Assembly (NCBI RefSeq): GCF_024868665.1
Contig: NC_079891.1
Span: 32,277,592 to 32,341,591, forward strand
Direction of reading: 5' to 3'
Origin: Triplophysa rosa
Lineage: Eukaryota > Chordata > Actinopteri > Cypriniformes > Nemacheilidae
Length of the DNA stretch: 64,000 nt
Positions 10,441 through 21,058 of this stretch are shown here, one piece after another; the stretch's first letter is position 1; every line of letters starts with the position of its first letter. A program made the position numbers and the translations under genes. Below the pieces are notes generated by a model that searched no databases, was not told the origin of the DNA, and saw nothing but the letters and a program-made list of their open reading frames with translations.

Positions 10441-13163
10441 TTTCTTGTGAAAAAGGGCCGAAACACCCAATGAGGCTGAGGTGCACAACACCCAATGAGG
10501 TGCACAACTGACAATGTGTCGCATTGATGGGAACCATACAAAGGGCATTATCAGTAGCACCTCACCAAAAGGCATCTTTCACCCAGGATGATTATGATGA
10601 AAGTGGGACACACAACTCATGAGATGTCTCTCTGATAATGGCAAGGAAAGGTAAGTATGCTATGTATTTCTATAATCATTTATCCCCCAAACACAGAGGA
10701 TGCCTCCCCGACGAACCCAGTGAAACCTCGGACCTCCTTTCCTCTATTCATATTCTTGACTGCTTCACCCTGTCATGCATAAGGCGTGGGAAATGTCATA
10801 TTGGGCAATTCAACTGTGCTGAAATAGTGGGGTTATAACAACTAGTCCTATTAAGCGAACCCATGTCAGATGTATATGGCTTCCTTTTCCAGTTTAAACA
10901 CAAATGAATAATTTTACATTGAAATTTGATCATATATCATCTTATATTGGAGCTGACAATGTGAAGCTGACATGGTGAAGCTCTAAAAAGCACACATGTC
11001 CATGATTAAAGTAATATAAAGGACTGGGTTAATATGTCCTTGAATTTGATACAAAATGTTCTTTAAAAAAGTCTTAATAGTGACTTATACTTTATGTATA
11101 CAGTTTTTAGCCTTTTCAGATTTATTGTAGTTTTAGTAATATTTTAAATAACTTTCATTGTTATTTTTAGCACTTTTTGTGTTTTTGATTATTTATTTAT
11201 TAGATTGCTTTATAGGTGTAATTTATTTTCATATTTTAATTTATTTTTAATTTTAGTTAAGTTTTCAGGTTTGTTCCGCTAATATTTTTAGCGCATCAAC
11301 CTAAACTTAATTTAGGTTTAGAGGTGACATTTCTACTTTTTGTTTAGTTTCGGTTTTTAAGTGGAGCTATCATGTTATGTCATGCATTCTGACTGCTTTA
11401 CACTGATAAACGTGCTGGCTTCTCATGCTTAGGTCAACTTATTATAAGCTAGCAGCTAGCATAGCTAGCAGCTCATGTTTTTCTGGAAATAATTTTTCCG
11501 GCTTCTTCAGATAGTGTTCTTCAATGCATGCTGCACAAGCACTTTAACGCAGAGACCACTACAGAAGAACACGTTCTGTCCGGACTTCTATCTTTACCCT
11601 GCCGACAGTTAGAAATCAAAATGGCAAGCTGCCCTGTTATTTGTCAGTGGATTTGTTAACATTGACAAGCACAACCTTTTATTGATACACCCTCGTGGAC
11701 TACCGCTGAGCAAGATGTGTTATAACCTTTGGAAATATCACCCCAAGCGTCATATTTTCTGCTAACAGCGTTTTCACACAAAAAGCCTCACGCTGGACTC
11801 ACAAAGGATATTGCTATGTTCAGCAAATTATCATTCCAAGGAGATAAGCGTTTTAATAATTGATTACAGCGTTTTACAACAACTTAAAGATTTCTCCTCC
11901 TCCACAGATCTGTTCTACGGTTTCGTTCTGGTTTTGACCGCGTTCACCCACACGCTGCAGTCCTTGTCTGTTCTGTGTTTTTGTACTCATTAAAAAAACA
12001 AGATAAGCACATTTTATTTTGTTTACCTGCATAGCTTCCTCTGCGTGGTACAAAAGTATATTCTGCATAAATAGCTTTCTTGCTGTTGCATCATCGCATC
12101 TAAATTTTGCTGTGATATGGAGGTTGTTCTCTATACTGTATCTTCTTTACATAATATAAGAACAGTTTGTTGCTGTTTTATTTTCAGCTCTCACGGGTCA
12201 ACAATAACATGTACGTTATAAGGTAATTCACACTTACTAATTTATTTGTTAGATTATTTTACCATAAATGTTAATGTGTTTCATTTTTATGTGATTTACA
12301 CTATTATGTCACTGTTACTGTACCATATATGGTGAGGCAGGTGAAGTGGTTTTTAAATTAATATCATGTCTATCTTGTGTTAACCATGGTTTTACGACAG
12401 TAACCAAAGTTTTTTTTTGGTTTTAACTGTAGTAAAATTATTGTTCATTTTGTTAGTGTCATATATCCCACAACAAAATACACATGTACTGTATACAGTT
12501 GGCAAAAGTGATGTCTGGAGGGCATATGCGCACAGTATTTGTTTATAATTGCCCCTTAGGTTTTATTAAATTATAAAAATATAAAAAAATGTACAAAGTT
12601 GAAAAAACAAATGTAATTTTTTTACATTTTATTTATTTAACTTTTTAAAACTATATTTTTAATTAATCTTATTTTTGTATTTATTTTTTATTTAATTTGT
12701 TTATTTGATGAAATATTTTATTCATTTTTTTGTTGTATTCATTTTCATTAAATGTATTTATTTGATATCAAGGATTATTTTTATTTGAATATTAAAAAAA
12801 AGAAATAAAACAAACATTGATTACAATATATTATAAATATTTTGTTGACCCCCTCTTTTTTGCGACATTATTCTGGGCCTTGACTCAATGAGCATTATGT
12901 TGTGTCATTTATTTGCGATAGTTCATAGTATAGACAGTTTCATCGGACGCAGAGCCTGGTTAACTTCCGGTCTATGCACAAAGCATCTGGAAACTGTACA
13001 TTGTAAGAAACAATAAGATAAACCTGCAATAACACATCTGCACATTCATTTAAACAATTATATGTTGTTTTTTACTTTTGTATATAGTGCATTATTGTTA
13101 TTATTTCATTTTCATTATTTTCTATCTTGATGTATGTTTCATCTCTTTCATCTATGTTTGCAC
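10441..13163. other. non-coding, AT-rich with low-complexity tracts
   Basis: Holds a short tandem duplication ('acacccaatgagg' at about 10466 and 10489) next to the SINE, several T-rich tracts (11140-11300, 12540-12850), and no recognised gene. The small palindromic phrase 'gctagcagctagc' lies near 11449. Open frames at 10638 and 11811 have no family resemblance. Confidence 0.45.
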
Positions 13164-13926
13164 TGTGGAGTGATTCTGCGGACTAAATTAAAAAGGAATT
13201 GCAAACTGCATTTGCAAATGCGTTTTTTATTTGTTCGTGTCAAAATTGTGACATAATTCAAATGCAAATGCAAACCGTTTTCATTTGCATTTACGCGAAC
13301 GTACAATGTCTGCCAAATTTCAAAAGGAAATGTAAAGTCTATTCTCAAAATTATACTTGTTAAGTACCGCAATTTGGATTCATTGTAAAGATTTTCTCTG
13401 TATGAAACTTTGCATCTGATCCTCGTTTGTTCCATTATTGTTATTTTGGCTTTTAGCTGTAGCTGAATCCCTTTTAGCCACAACCGGTGTCGCCCTGACG
13501 GTGCCACCTTGGAGTTGGACTGACTGCCACCACTGCGACAGTGAATGACGTCACTTCCCGATACAAACACGCCCCGTTGAATAAGCCCACCCCCGCCATT
13601 GATTGACAGGTTTCTGTACAAGTCAGGGGAAATGCAAAGGGATTTGCGATTTCATTTGAGTTTTGGCAGGCTTAATACGCGACACCAGAGGAAGTGAAAT
13701 AGCATATGGGGAATTGATATTGCGATTTAAATATGGCAGGGTCGTAACTCGTAAAACAGAGGTAATTCATTTGCAAATAGACTTTGCTTTTCCTTTTGAA
13801 ATTTGGCAGACATTGTACGTTCGCGTAATTGAATTATGTCACAATTTTGACACGAACAAATAGAAAACGCATTTGCAAATGCAGTTTGCAATACCTTTTT
13901 AATTTAGTCCGCAAAATCATTCCATA
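13164..13926. mobile_element. long-TIR DNA element with 6-bp direct repeat
   Basis: About 170-190 bp at each end are inverted copies. The outer edge reads 'tgtggagtgattctgcgg' on the left and its imperfect complement 'ccgcaaaatcattccata' on the right, continuing through 'actaaattaaaaagg', 'tttgcaaatgcg' and 'gcgaacgtacaatg'. Flanks carry an exact direct repeat TTGCAC (13158-13163 and 13927-13932). The 763-bp element contains a GC-richer centre and no transposase. The open frames at 13148-13621 and 13663-14095 are products of the repeated arms. Confidence 0.78.
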
Positions 13927-13932
13927 TTGCAC

Positions 13933-15107
13933 CATGTGTACACTTTCTTCAGCACTAAGCTCCTGTCACCAAGTCAAATTCCTTGTGTGTCACCAAGTCA
14001 AATTCCTTGTGTGTGTAAAAATACTAATAAAGCTCCTTCTGATGTTTGGTTATAATTTAACAATTTATTTTATATTACATTTATATTATTATTAATTAAT
14101 ATTATTTTATTGCATATTAATTGTATTGAATTAAATTAAAACTACTCGACAGTTATGGATTCTTTGCACAGGTCTATCAGAAGTTAAGTCTGGGCCACAT
14201 AACGTTGATGTTGTTGCCGCTGAAACCGTCTATAATCTAAATGAATCTATTAAAACCAAATTAAAGATAACTTTTTCAAAGAGAGGTGACTATGTTTTCT
14301 TATTCTTCACACATGTTTCTGACTAATATGCAGTGTAAAAGCAATCAGAGCAAATGAGATGCAAATACAAGACCCGACTGTTGCGTTCGCATCAGTTTCG
14401 TTTACAGAAAAGTTTTTTCCGGGCGACGACGTCTTTGTGCCACACAAAATGAGAACAATCCCCCTGTTTTCAGACTTAGCTAAAGTTGACATTTCATCTG
14501 TTTCTAAATCAGATTCCATGTAAAAATGCTCAGCACAAGAGACTGGCAGCGAGGACGACATGCATAATTCAGCAGTGTGTCTGTCGTTTTCTGTGTGTGT
14601 GTGTTTGCGTTGTGCGAATCGGATAATTCGCTTTCCTTGATAGGCATTTATCAATTCACTCACAGATACTTCTCCAGCGCAACAGGGGAGCTTAATTTCT
14701 GCTGCGGTGCTGATGTGGTGATCTGATTCAAGCCCTCGCAGGCTTCCCGTGTCCTGTATGACCTATCCTTCAGACTGCTGGAGAAAGGTAGGCAAGTGAA
14801 CAGAGGCATTGTGGGTATCCGGTGTCTGGGTTTGGGCATGTTTGAATTGAAAGCATGTGCCAGGACAGCAAAAACACAATGTGACAACAACAGAGAGGTT
14901 GAGTGCTAATTGAGAAAAGCAAAACAAGTAAACATGCTGACAAACTCATGGTGAGGTGAATACAGTAACTAACTAAATCAGTTTTGTTTTAATCTCTCTC
15001 TTTTTCACATTTGGCAGATGCTTTTTTCCATACGCGAAAAAATCAATATCTCAATTAGAAATCGATGAGATTCAATGGAGAGCAAATAAAAACGTTGGCT
15101 TAAGATA
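13933..15107. other. non-coding; unassigned, possibly conserved part 14290-14900
   Basis: Includes a 25-bp-scale direct duplication ('caccaagtcaaattccttg' at about 13967 and 13991). The 14290-14900 part has mixed composition and few low-complexity tracts, with open frames on the minus strand that match no family. It could be a conserved non-coding block, but that needs alignment. Confidence 0.35.
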
Positions 15108-15312
15108 GTTTAGCCCAAAATGGAAATTCTTGCATCATTTATTCACCCTCATATCATTTCAAACCTATATGACTTTCCTCTTCTGCAGAACACAAAAGAA
15201 GATATTTTGAAGAACGTTGGTAACCGAACAACATTGGACCCCATTGACTTCCACTGTATGAACACAAAACCACTGAGACATTACTCAAAAGATCTTCTTT
15301 TGTGTTCTTGTG
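15108..15312 (+). mobile_element. palindromic TTAA-type MITE, truncated
   Basis: The first half is well kept ('tcatttcaaacctatatgac', 'cagaacacaaaagaagat', 'aacaacattggaccccattg'). The second half ends early after 'gatcttcttttgtgttc'. The normal right terminus is missing. Confidence 0.8.
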
Positions 15313-15910
15313 TCAGTTGCTGGGGCAACAACACAAGCAAAACCTTTCAAGTTTGCAAACGCAAGTATCTGTCACGATAGCTCAAAATGCTATTTTTATG
15401 CTTTTTCAATTAACACATCTCATTATGTCATCGCTCCTGAGGAGAACAGCACATGGATTTGTTAAGCCTGTGTTATGATTGCAATCAAAGATGAACGCTA
15501 TATGTCATCTTTATGCTAAGCCTCTTTTAACCTGCACTGTAATCTTTCATTAATGTGATGTTCCGCTGTTGGCTGTAATTTACCTTTTCATTTACCTGCT
15601 CCCTCATCACCGGCTGCACCCACCGCTGTCTAAATGGCTATTTAACCTCCATACCCCAATCGGGTTCCCATATGCTTTCCTTAGTGATGTTCATGACACC
15701 GGCGTTAGATAACATTATCAATCAGGGCAGAGATAAAGCAGATGTCATCACTTCCTGCTGGGCTGTTTGCTAAGGGGTTTGGCTGCCATGATGCACGATG
15801 GGAATTTTACGTGACACATCAGTGAAATGTCTTCGAAAGGGAATTTTATTTTTATGTATTACGCGGCTCTCTACACATACTGAGAGGAAAATTGTATTGA
15901 TTTAATACAC
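15313..15910. other. non-coding, nothing recognised
   Basis: No gene or repeat boundary seen. Confidence 0.4.
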
Positions 15911-15955
15911 TGCAGGTTGCTTTGGATAAAAGCCTCTGCTAAATACATACATGTA
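15911..15955 (+). repeat. L2/SINE 3' tail fragment
   Basis: 'ggttgctttggataaaagcc' followed by 'tctgctaaatacatac' is the conserved 3' tail seen in full at 8930-8960 and, inverted, at 18247-18290 and 51065-51115. Confidence 0.65.
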
Positions 15956-16149
15956 GATGTACTTGATGCTGATTGGTCAACCTTAACATTCTGAAACATT
16001 CGTTTTGCTGTATTATTGGCCATTGTCGAGGGAACTGGATTTCTACTGCTGTTGCTAGTCTCATGTCTCTTGTAAAAACGCAGAGTTGTCAAAACTTTAT
16101 TTTTGTGTCCTTAACTCCTAGCCAGGCTTGGAGTGGTTTTGACCTGACT

Positions 16150-16215
16150 ATACAACCTGATCTCACGGTAAATCATAACTATTTTATATGATGATGATTT
16201 AGAATGAATTTGTAC
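16150..16215. repeat. fragment of GTACGAATTC-type repeat
   Basis: 'cctgatctcacggtaaatca' and 'taactattttatatgatg' match the segment at 26990-27020 and are related to the 1430-1895 repeat. Confidence 0.4.
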
Positions 16216-16327
16216 AATGTAAAAACAAATAATTTTTAGAAAAAGCAAGCATGAAGTTTGTAAAAATTTTAATAAAATGAAAAAAAATGATAGTGACTGG
16301 TTATATCTAAATTTTTCAATTGGGTCA

Positions 16328-16640
16328 TTTCAAGTTCATCCAAAAATGTAATTGTTTACTCACCCTTTTATCATTTTTAACTTGTATGACTTTATTTTTC
16401 TGCAGAACACAAAAAATGTATTTTGAAGAATGTTGATAATCAAACAACAGCGGTACCCCATTTACTTCTATTGTATGGACATAAAACCAATGCAAGTCAA
16501 TGGGTACCACCGTTGTTTGACAACATTTTTCAAAGTATCTTCTTTTGTGTTCTGCAGAAGAAAGTAGGTCATACAGGTTTGAAATGACAATAGGGTGAGT
16601 AAATGATGACAGAATTTTCATCTTTGATTGAACTTTGGAA
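16328..16640 (+). mobile_element. palindromic TTAA-type MITE, nearly full length
   Basis: Both halves are present: 'gttcatccaaaaatg' to 'ctgcagaacacaaaa' in the first, then the inverted second half 'cttttgtgttctgcagaag' to 'gggtgagtaaatgatgacag'. The terminal TTAA motifs are eroded. Confidence 0.82.
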
Positions 16641-16714
16641 CAGTGAAAGTTTGAAGCCAAATAAAAAATATTAAAGTAACCCGTCACAGCAAACAGTCAC
16701 TGAGACGAAATTAC

Positions 16715-17390
16715 CAGGGACGGATTATGACATCAAAGGGCCCCCCGGGGCCAGTTACCTCCAAGGGCCCCCTCCCACAATTTTTCCGTTCTTTCCCTTA
16801 GCTGCGCATTCACAGTTATAGAAAGTGAAAGTTAAGATGATAATGAATATTAAAACCGTTGCCTGCGCTACGCTAAAAATAATCTATACATGGTTTATAG
16901 AAGTCTAATATTAGCTACACGGCGAAAAATCAACAATGGACCAAATTAAGGCGTATGAAACACACGTCTTTAAATAACTGTCAAACATACACATATTTAA
17001 TGCATCACATAAATCAAAAAATATTTCTCACTATAAGATACCCCTGTGACACATGTCTGTAAACATTAAATCATCAAGCAAAAGATTCAGAAAATGCAAT
17101 TTAAATGTGCTGTAATTTAATTATTAAGTTAATTTTTAATAAGTTAAATTTAATTTAATAAGTTAAAGTAACATAAAAACATAGTTGCCATGATTTGTTA
17201 ATCATTTCATTTTTTATGTAGGCTATGGGACCCACATATTAAACATAGATAAACATTTGTTTTCATTGTTGTTGGGTTCTCTGTACCAAACTGGATGGCG
17301 CAACCTTGAAGCTCAGGGCCCCCGCGGGCTTATGGTGGTCAAGGGCCCCTGGGCACTTGCCCCATTGGCCCGGTCAGTAATCCATTCCTC
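16715..17390. mobile_element. hAT-type element with exact 8-bp duplication
   Basis: Starts 'cagggacggattatgac' and ends 'gtcagtaatccattcctc', inverted in outline, with GC-rich subterminal blocks ('gggccccccggggcc' left; 'gggcccctgggcacttgccc' right). An exact target duplication GAAATTAC sits at 16707-16714 and 17391-17398. Length is 676 bp and no transposase is encoded. Confidence 0.88.
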
Positions 17391-17863
17391 GAAATTACAT
17401 ATTATGATAACGTGCAAATAAAATCAAATGAATTAGCCACCAATTCGATAAAACATGAATTGCCTTGAGATTCAACTATACTTTTTTCCTGTACTTTATC
17501 GTCAAGAAAATATATTGGCGCACACAGACAAAACATGGTCGCATGCCGTATATAATACAACATAAAGTCACCATGCACACAATAAACAAGAACAAAATTG
17601 CTCTGCTTTCTCCTGTGTTCTGGCACACAGCAAATGAACAGGCTGAATGAATGGGCTGTGATTTGGCATCTCTTTTACTCTTTTACTTTTGTGTTTTTCT
17701 TGGTATTTGGAGGTTGGTCATCATCCAGTTGAAAGCCCGGGGAGAATGTGAAGAAAGACATTATTTGTGTCGTCTTTGTGCTTCTCACATTAGCATGATA
17801 ATTATAGCTCAAACTCAATCACGTAATCAAGGCACATAGAAGTGTCTTGGCAGGCAATGGTAC
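17391..17863. other. non-coding, nothing recognised
   Basis: Only short open frames with no family resemblance. Confidence 0.4.
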
Positions 17864-18222
17864 TTAAAGGCAGAATATGTGATCCTGTCCAGAAACATTT
17901 TTTGTCATGGTGGTTGGAAATCTCTTTGAATCCTGATAGCAATCAATATGTAAAGTGGTCTAATGATATTTGTATAATTATATATCGTCTGTGAAAGGCA
18001 TAGGACCAAAAAAGCGTTCGCCCTATCATTGCAATCGGTCCGAACGCAATGATAGGTCATGTGTACATTTTCAGTCAACGTATTTTGCATCCCAATGCGC
18101 ACCCTGTTCACGCAGACACCATACGTCATCAGCACGGTCACATACGCTGTGCAGACACCGCGGGAGAATGGCAGGTGGAACCTAACTTTCCCCTCGAAGG
18201 ACAAACAAAAAGAAAGACTAAT
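17864..18222 (+). repeat. dispersed repeat, copy 1
   Basis: Shares long near-identical text with 21964-22330 in the same orientation ('aggcagaatatgtgatcctg', 'cagtcaacgtattttgcatc', 'cacgcagacaccatacgtca'). Copy 1 carries an internal segment with a short palindrome ('cctatcattgc' paired with 'gcaatgatagg', 18021-18056) that copy 2 largely lacks. The overlapping open frames follow the repeat, not a gene. Confidence 0.8.
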
Positions 18223-18245
18223 CGTAACTTCTGGACAGGTATGTA

Positions 18246-18396
18246 CATTTACATTTATGCATTTGGCAGACGCTTTTATCCAAAGCGACATACATTGCAT
18301 GATACTATACATTTGCGTTTAAGTATGTGCAATGGGATCGTACCCATGACCTTGGCGTTGCTATTGCCGTGCTCTAACCACTGAGCTATAGGAAAG
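18246..18396 (-). mobile_element. tRNA-derived SINE (minus strand)
   Basis: Read in reverse, it begins with a tRNA head 'tagctcagtggttagagc' (A box), has a B-box region 'catgggtacgatcccat', and ends with the tail 'gctttggataaaagcgtc' then 'tgccaaatgc'. Short but complete in outline. Confidence 0.8.
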
Positions 18397-18734
18397 GTAT
18401 AGGTCATTATTCGATTTTGATGGGTTTTGATTATGTTGCTTAGTTTGTGGACCTTTATGTATTAGCTCAACGACATTGTAACCCAGCGTCTCACGGGTTG
18501 GGAACTATGCTGCATCTAATCCAATTTAAAAGCTGTTGTTTACATTAGCTGTTTTCGCTATTGTAGTAACGTTATTTACTTTGTACTGTAACGAATTGAT
18601 CCAAGAGCTTCTGGTTTGTGTGCGTTCATGTGTTTTGGAGTAGGTGTGGCTTTGGACGGCGATTCGCATTCCCAGGTGAGATCATGATTTCAGTGCTAGC
18701 AGGCTAAATTTAGCACCTTACCCAATCAGCCATT

Positions 18735-18785
18735 GCCCCTACTGAAACCCACCGTCCGTTTTTTCTACTGCTGTAGAAACTTTTT
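18735..18785 (+). repeat. satellite fragment detached from the 19250-19995 array
   Basis: 'gcccctactgaaaccca' and 'ccgttttttctactgctgtagaaac' match the monomer junction of the array downstream. It is separated from it by about 465 bp that includes an LTR-like insert. Confidence 0.65.
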
Positions 18786-19151
18786 TGAGAGATGACACCA
18801 AGACTTGTCTTTAAATATATTGTATTGCTTGCAAGCAGGATCAACTCAAAACAGAGTGACAATCATCAGTCTGCAGAGAGCGGAACCCTCTCTGTTATTT
18901 GCATTCCATCTTTATACCCCTACTCCCCCTTTCTCCACCAATCATCAGTCTCATTTTACATCATCCCATGCTATGTTTCATCCTAATCCACAGCTCCAAG
19001 GCCATGCACATCTTCCCTTCTCAATAACACAAGACATCATTCATTCTAGAAGCCTGTTTGTTCTTTTACCTCAACCAAAACCTCACATAGGCCTCCTTTC
19101 TGCTACATTCACAAAGATAAATCAGTGGAACACTCCTAGTAGGCGCTAACA
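18786..19151 (-). mobile_element. probable solo LTR (minus strand)
   Basis: On the minus strand the segment runs TG...CA ('tgttagcgcc' to 'gtcatctctca'), with a TATA-like 'gggtataaag' (complement of 18911-18921) about 125 bases before the end. Between them are a pyrimidine/purine-balanced leader and an 'aatatatttaaag' stretch that could serve polyadenylation. No target duplication was found, so the ends are approximate. The two plus-strand open frames here are shadows. Confidence 0.5.
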
Positions 19152-19249
19152 ATCTCACACCCGTGTTAGCTGAAGTAATGCATACATATTTTTACATTAG
19201 TTTGTAAAGCACAAGTTTGCAAAAGCACGATTTCTTTTCCCTCCACACT

Positions 19250-19995
19250 ACTAATTAGAAATAATGTTTCTATAGGCTTTTAAAGTGGAAAAATGTGTAT
19301 TTCTCCAAAATGCAACAGTACAATAAATCAATGTATGGTGTGCATATAGTGTGGGATGCCCACGACTGTAACCCACCATCAGTTTTTTCTACTTGTTAGA
19401 AATAATGTTTCTATAGGCATTTGAAGTGGAAAAAATTGTATTTCTCCAAAATTTTGCCTTGAAATAAATCCACATATGGTGTGCATGTAGTGTGGGATGC
19501 ACCCTATAGAAACTGACCATCATTTTTTTCTACTTATCAGAAATTATTTTTCTATAAGCCTTCAAGTGGAAAAATGCATATTTTTCCAAAACGCTAAAGT
19601 ATAAGAATACTTCATATGTGGTGTGCATGTAATGTGGGATGTCCTCTACAAGAATAGACCTTCAGTGTTTCTACTTATTACAAATTATGTTTATATACAG
19701 TAAGCCTTTAAAGTGGAAAAACGCATATTTCTCCAAAACACTTCAAAGAATACTTCATATGTGGTGTGTATATCCTGTGGGATGTCCTCTGAATAGACCA
19801 TCAGTTTTTTCTACTTATTAGAAATTGTTACTATAGGCTTTGAAATAGAAAAATGTGTATTTCTCCAATATTTTACTGTGAAATTCTTTCGTGTGCATAT
19901 AATGTGGGATGCCCCCTACTGAAACTGACCAACAGTTTTTTCTACTTTAGAAATTAAGTTTTTATAGCCCGTTTCTCCAAATGCCCCCTACCGGT
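19250..19995 (+). repeat. tandem satellite, ~140-bp monomer, about 5 copies
   Basis: Each monomer repeats in order: 'agaaataatgtttctatagg', then 'aagtggaaaaatg', 'tatttctccaaaa', 'tatggtgtgcat', 'gtgggatg', 'accatcagttttttctac'. Monomers begin near 19255, 19396, 19540, 19680, 19820 and 19950, the last truncated. Copies differ by roughly 10-20 percent and by small deletions. Confidence 0.85.
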
Positions 19996-20033
19996 CAACC
20001 ACATCTCTCACAACATTGAAAAGACTACTTAAA

Positions 20034-20105
20034 GGAACACTCCACTTTTTTTGGAAATAGGCTCATTCTCCAACTCCCCCAGAGTTAAAGCGACAACGAG
20101 CAACT
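20034..20105 (+). mobile_element. TTAA-type MITE fragment (AGGAACACTCCAC terminus)
   Basis: A TTAA at 20030-20033 is followed by 'aggaacactccactttttt' and 'ggaaataggctcattctcc', the known left end of a cyprinid element. No matching right end is seen before the CHCHD4 exons. Confidence 0.6.
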
Positions 20106-21058
20106 TTTTGACCTTAAAATAATGTCTCTAAAATTATTTTAGTGGTAGGTCAATTTTGTGATACTTACGGCTGATCTACAACTTACTAAGGAATCAGGTG
20201 TTCCTTGACACTGAAATGTTGCACGGAAATGCGTTTCCTGATATTGAAAGCAGTCATTTTGCTGAGTGTTTTGCCACCCAAGGGGGCGCGCTCCGTTTTA
20301 AACGCAAAAACAACTAAAGTAGCAGAGCACCGCTACAAACACACCTCACACAAACAAGTGGCGCTGTCAAAAACACACGCAACACTGTATCGCACGCGTG
20401 CTACACTGGTAAATGTATTCTTAGCACAGACACAGGCTTTTTCGTAGCACTTTACAGCCCTGAGTAAAAGTCAGGTCTTTCAGGCTGCGGAGAAAATAAT
20501 ATGCGTTCCTCTGGCGCAGGGGTTGCAGGTTATAGGTCCCCAGCACTGTTTTAAAGATTGCTAAGCGACCAAATTGATCAAAACGCTTTGTATTTTTGTG
20601 TTAATTATTTCGATTAAAGTAATTTCAACTTCAAATCTGCATTCAGAGGCAAACGACGTCACACTTTTTTAGTTTCAGTTTGGGTGCTCTGGACTGAACA
20701 GCATTCTTTACTTTTACGAATAATTACTCTCTTAAATCTTGTTTTCATTACCAATTAATTCAACCTTTATTAGGCTATGCATGCTAACCTCTAAAACAAA
20801 AAGCGCATAACCTTGTGGAAAAAATAGAAAAACGTGAACTGTGGTTGCTTCTACCTGCGGTTTTATTTACTAACAAAACGGGAATACATGCCAAGCTTGC
20901 TCATCTACAGTACATAGATCGATACATTTGATTATATGGCAAACAAGAATCAAGAAGTTATGTATATATAAAATAATATTTTATTTAATTATACATTCTA
21001 TAATCTTTATATTTTGGATATATCCTAATGTTTGATGCATATATTAATCTCGTGTTAG
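20106..21058 (+). other. upstream region of the CHCHD4-like exons, no first exon found
   Basis: I looked for a short first exon encoding a start like MSYCRQE before a GT donor and did not find one here. A CpG-richer part at 20280-20410 could be promoter-like or an old repeat. The rest is AT-rich. Confidence 0.35.

Noticed and set aside
10104..10575. Long minus-strand open frames
   Set aside because: They run across a tRNA-derived SINE and its flank, so they are repeat shadows.
13148..14095. Open frames of 157, 66 and 88 codons sharing peptide text
   Set aside because: The shared text comes from the inverted arms of the TIR element, not from related proteins.
18049..18384. 111-codon open frame on the plus strand
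   Set aside because: Spans the dispersed repeat and a SINE; the homologous text at 21964-22350 is not open in the same way.
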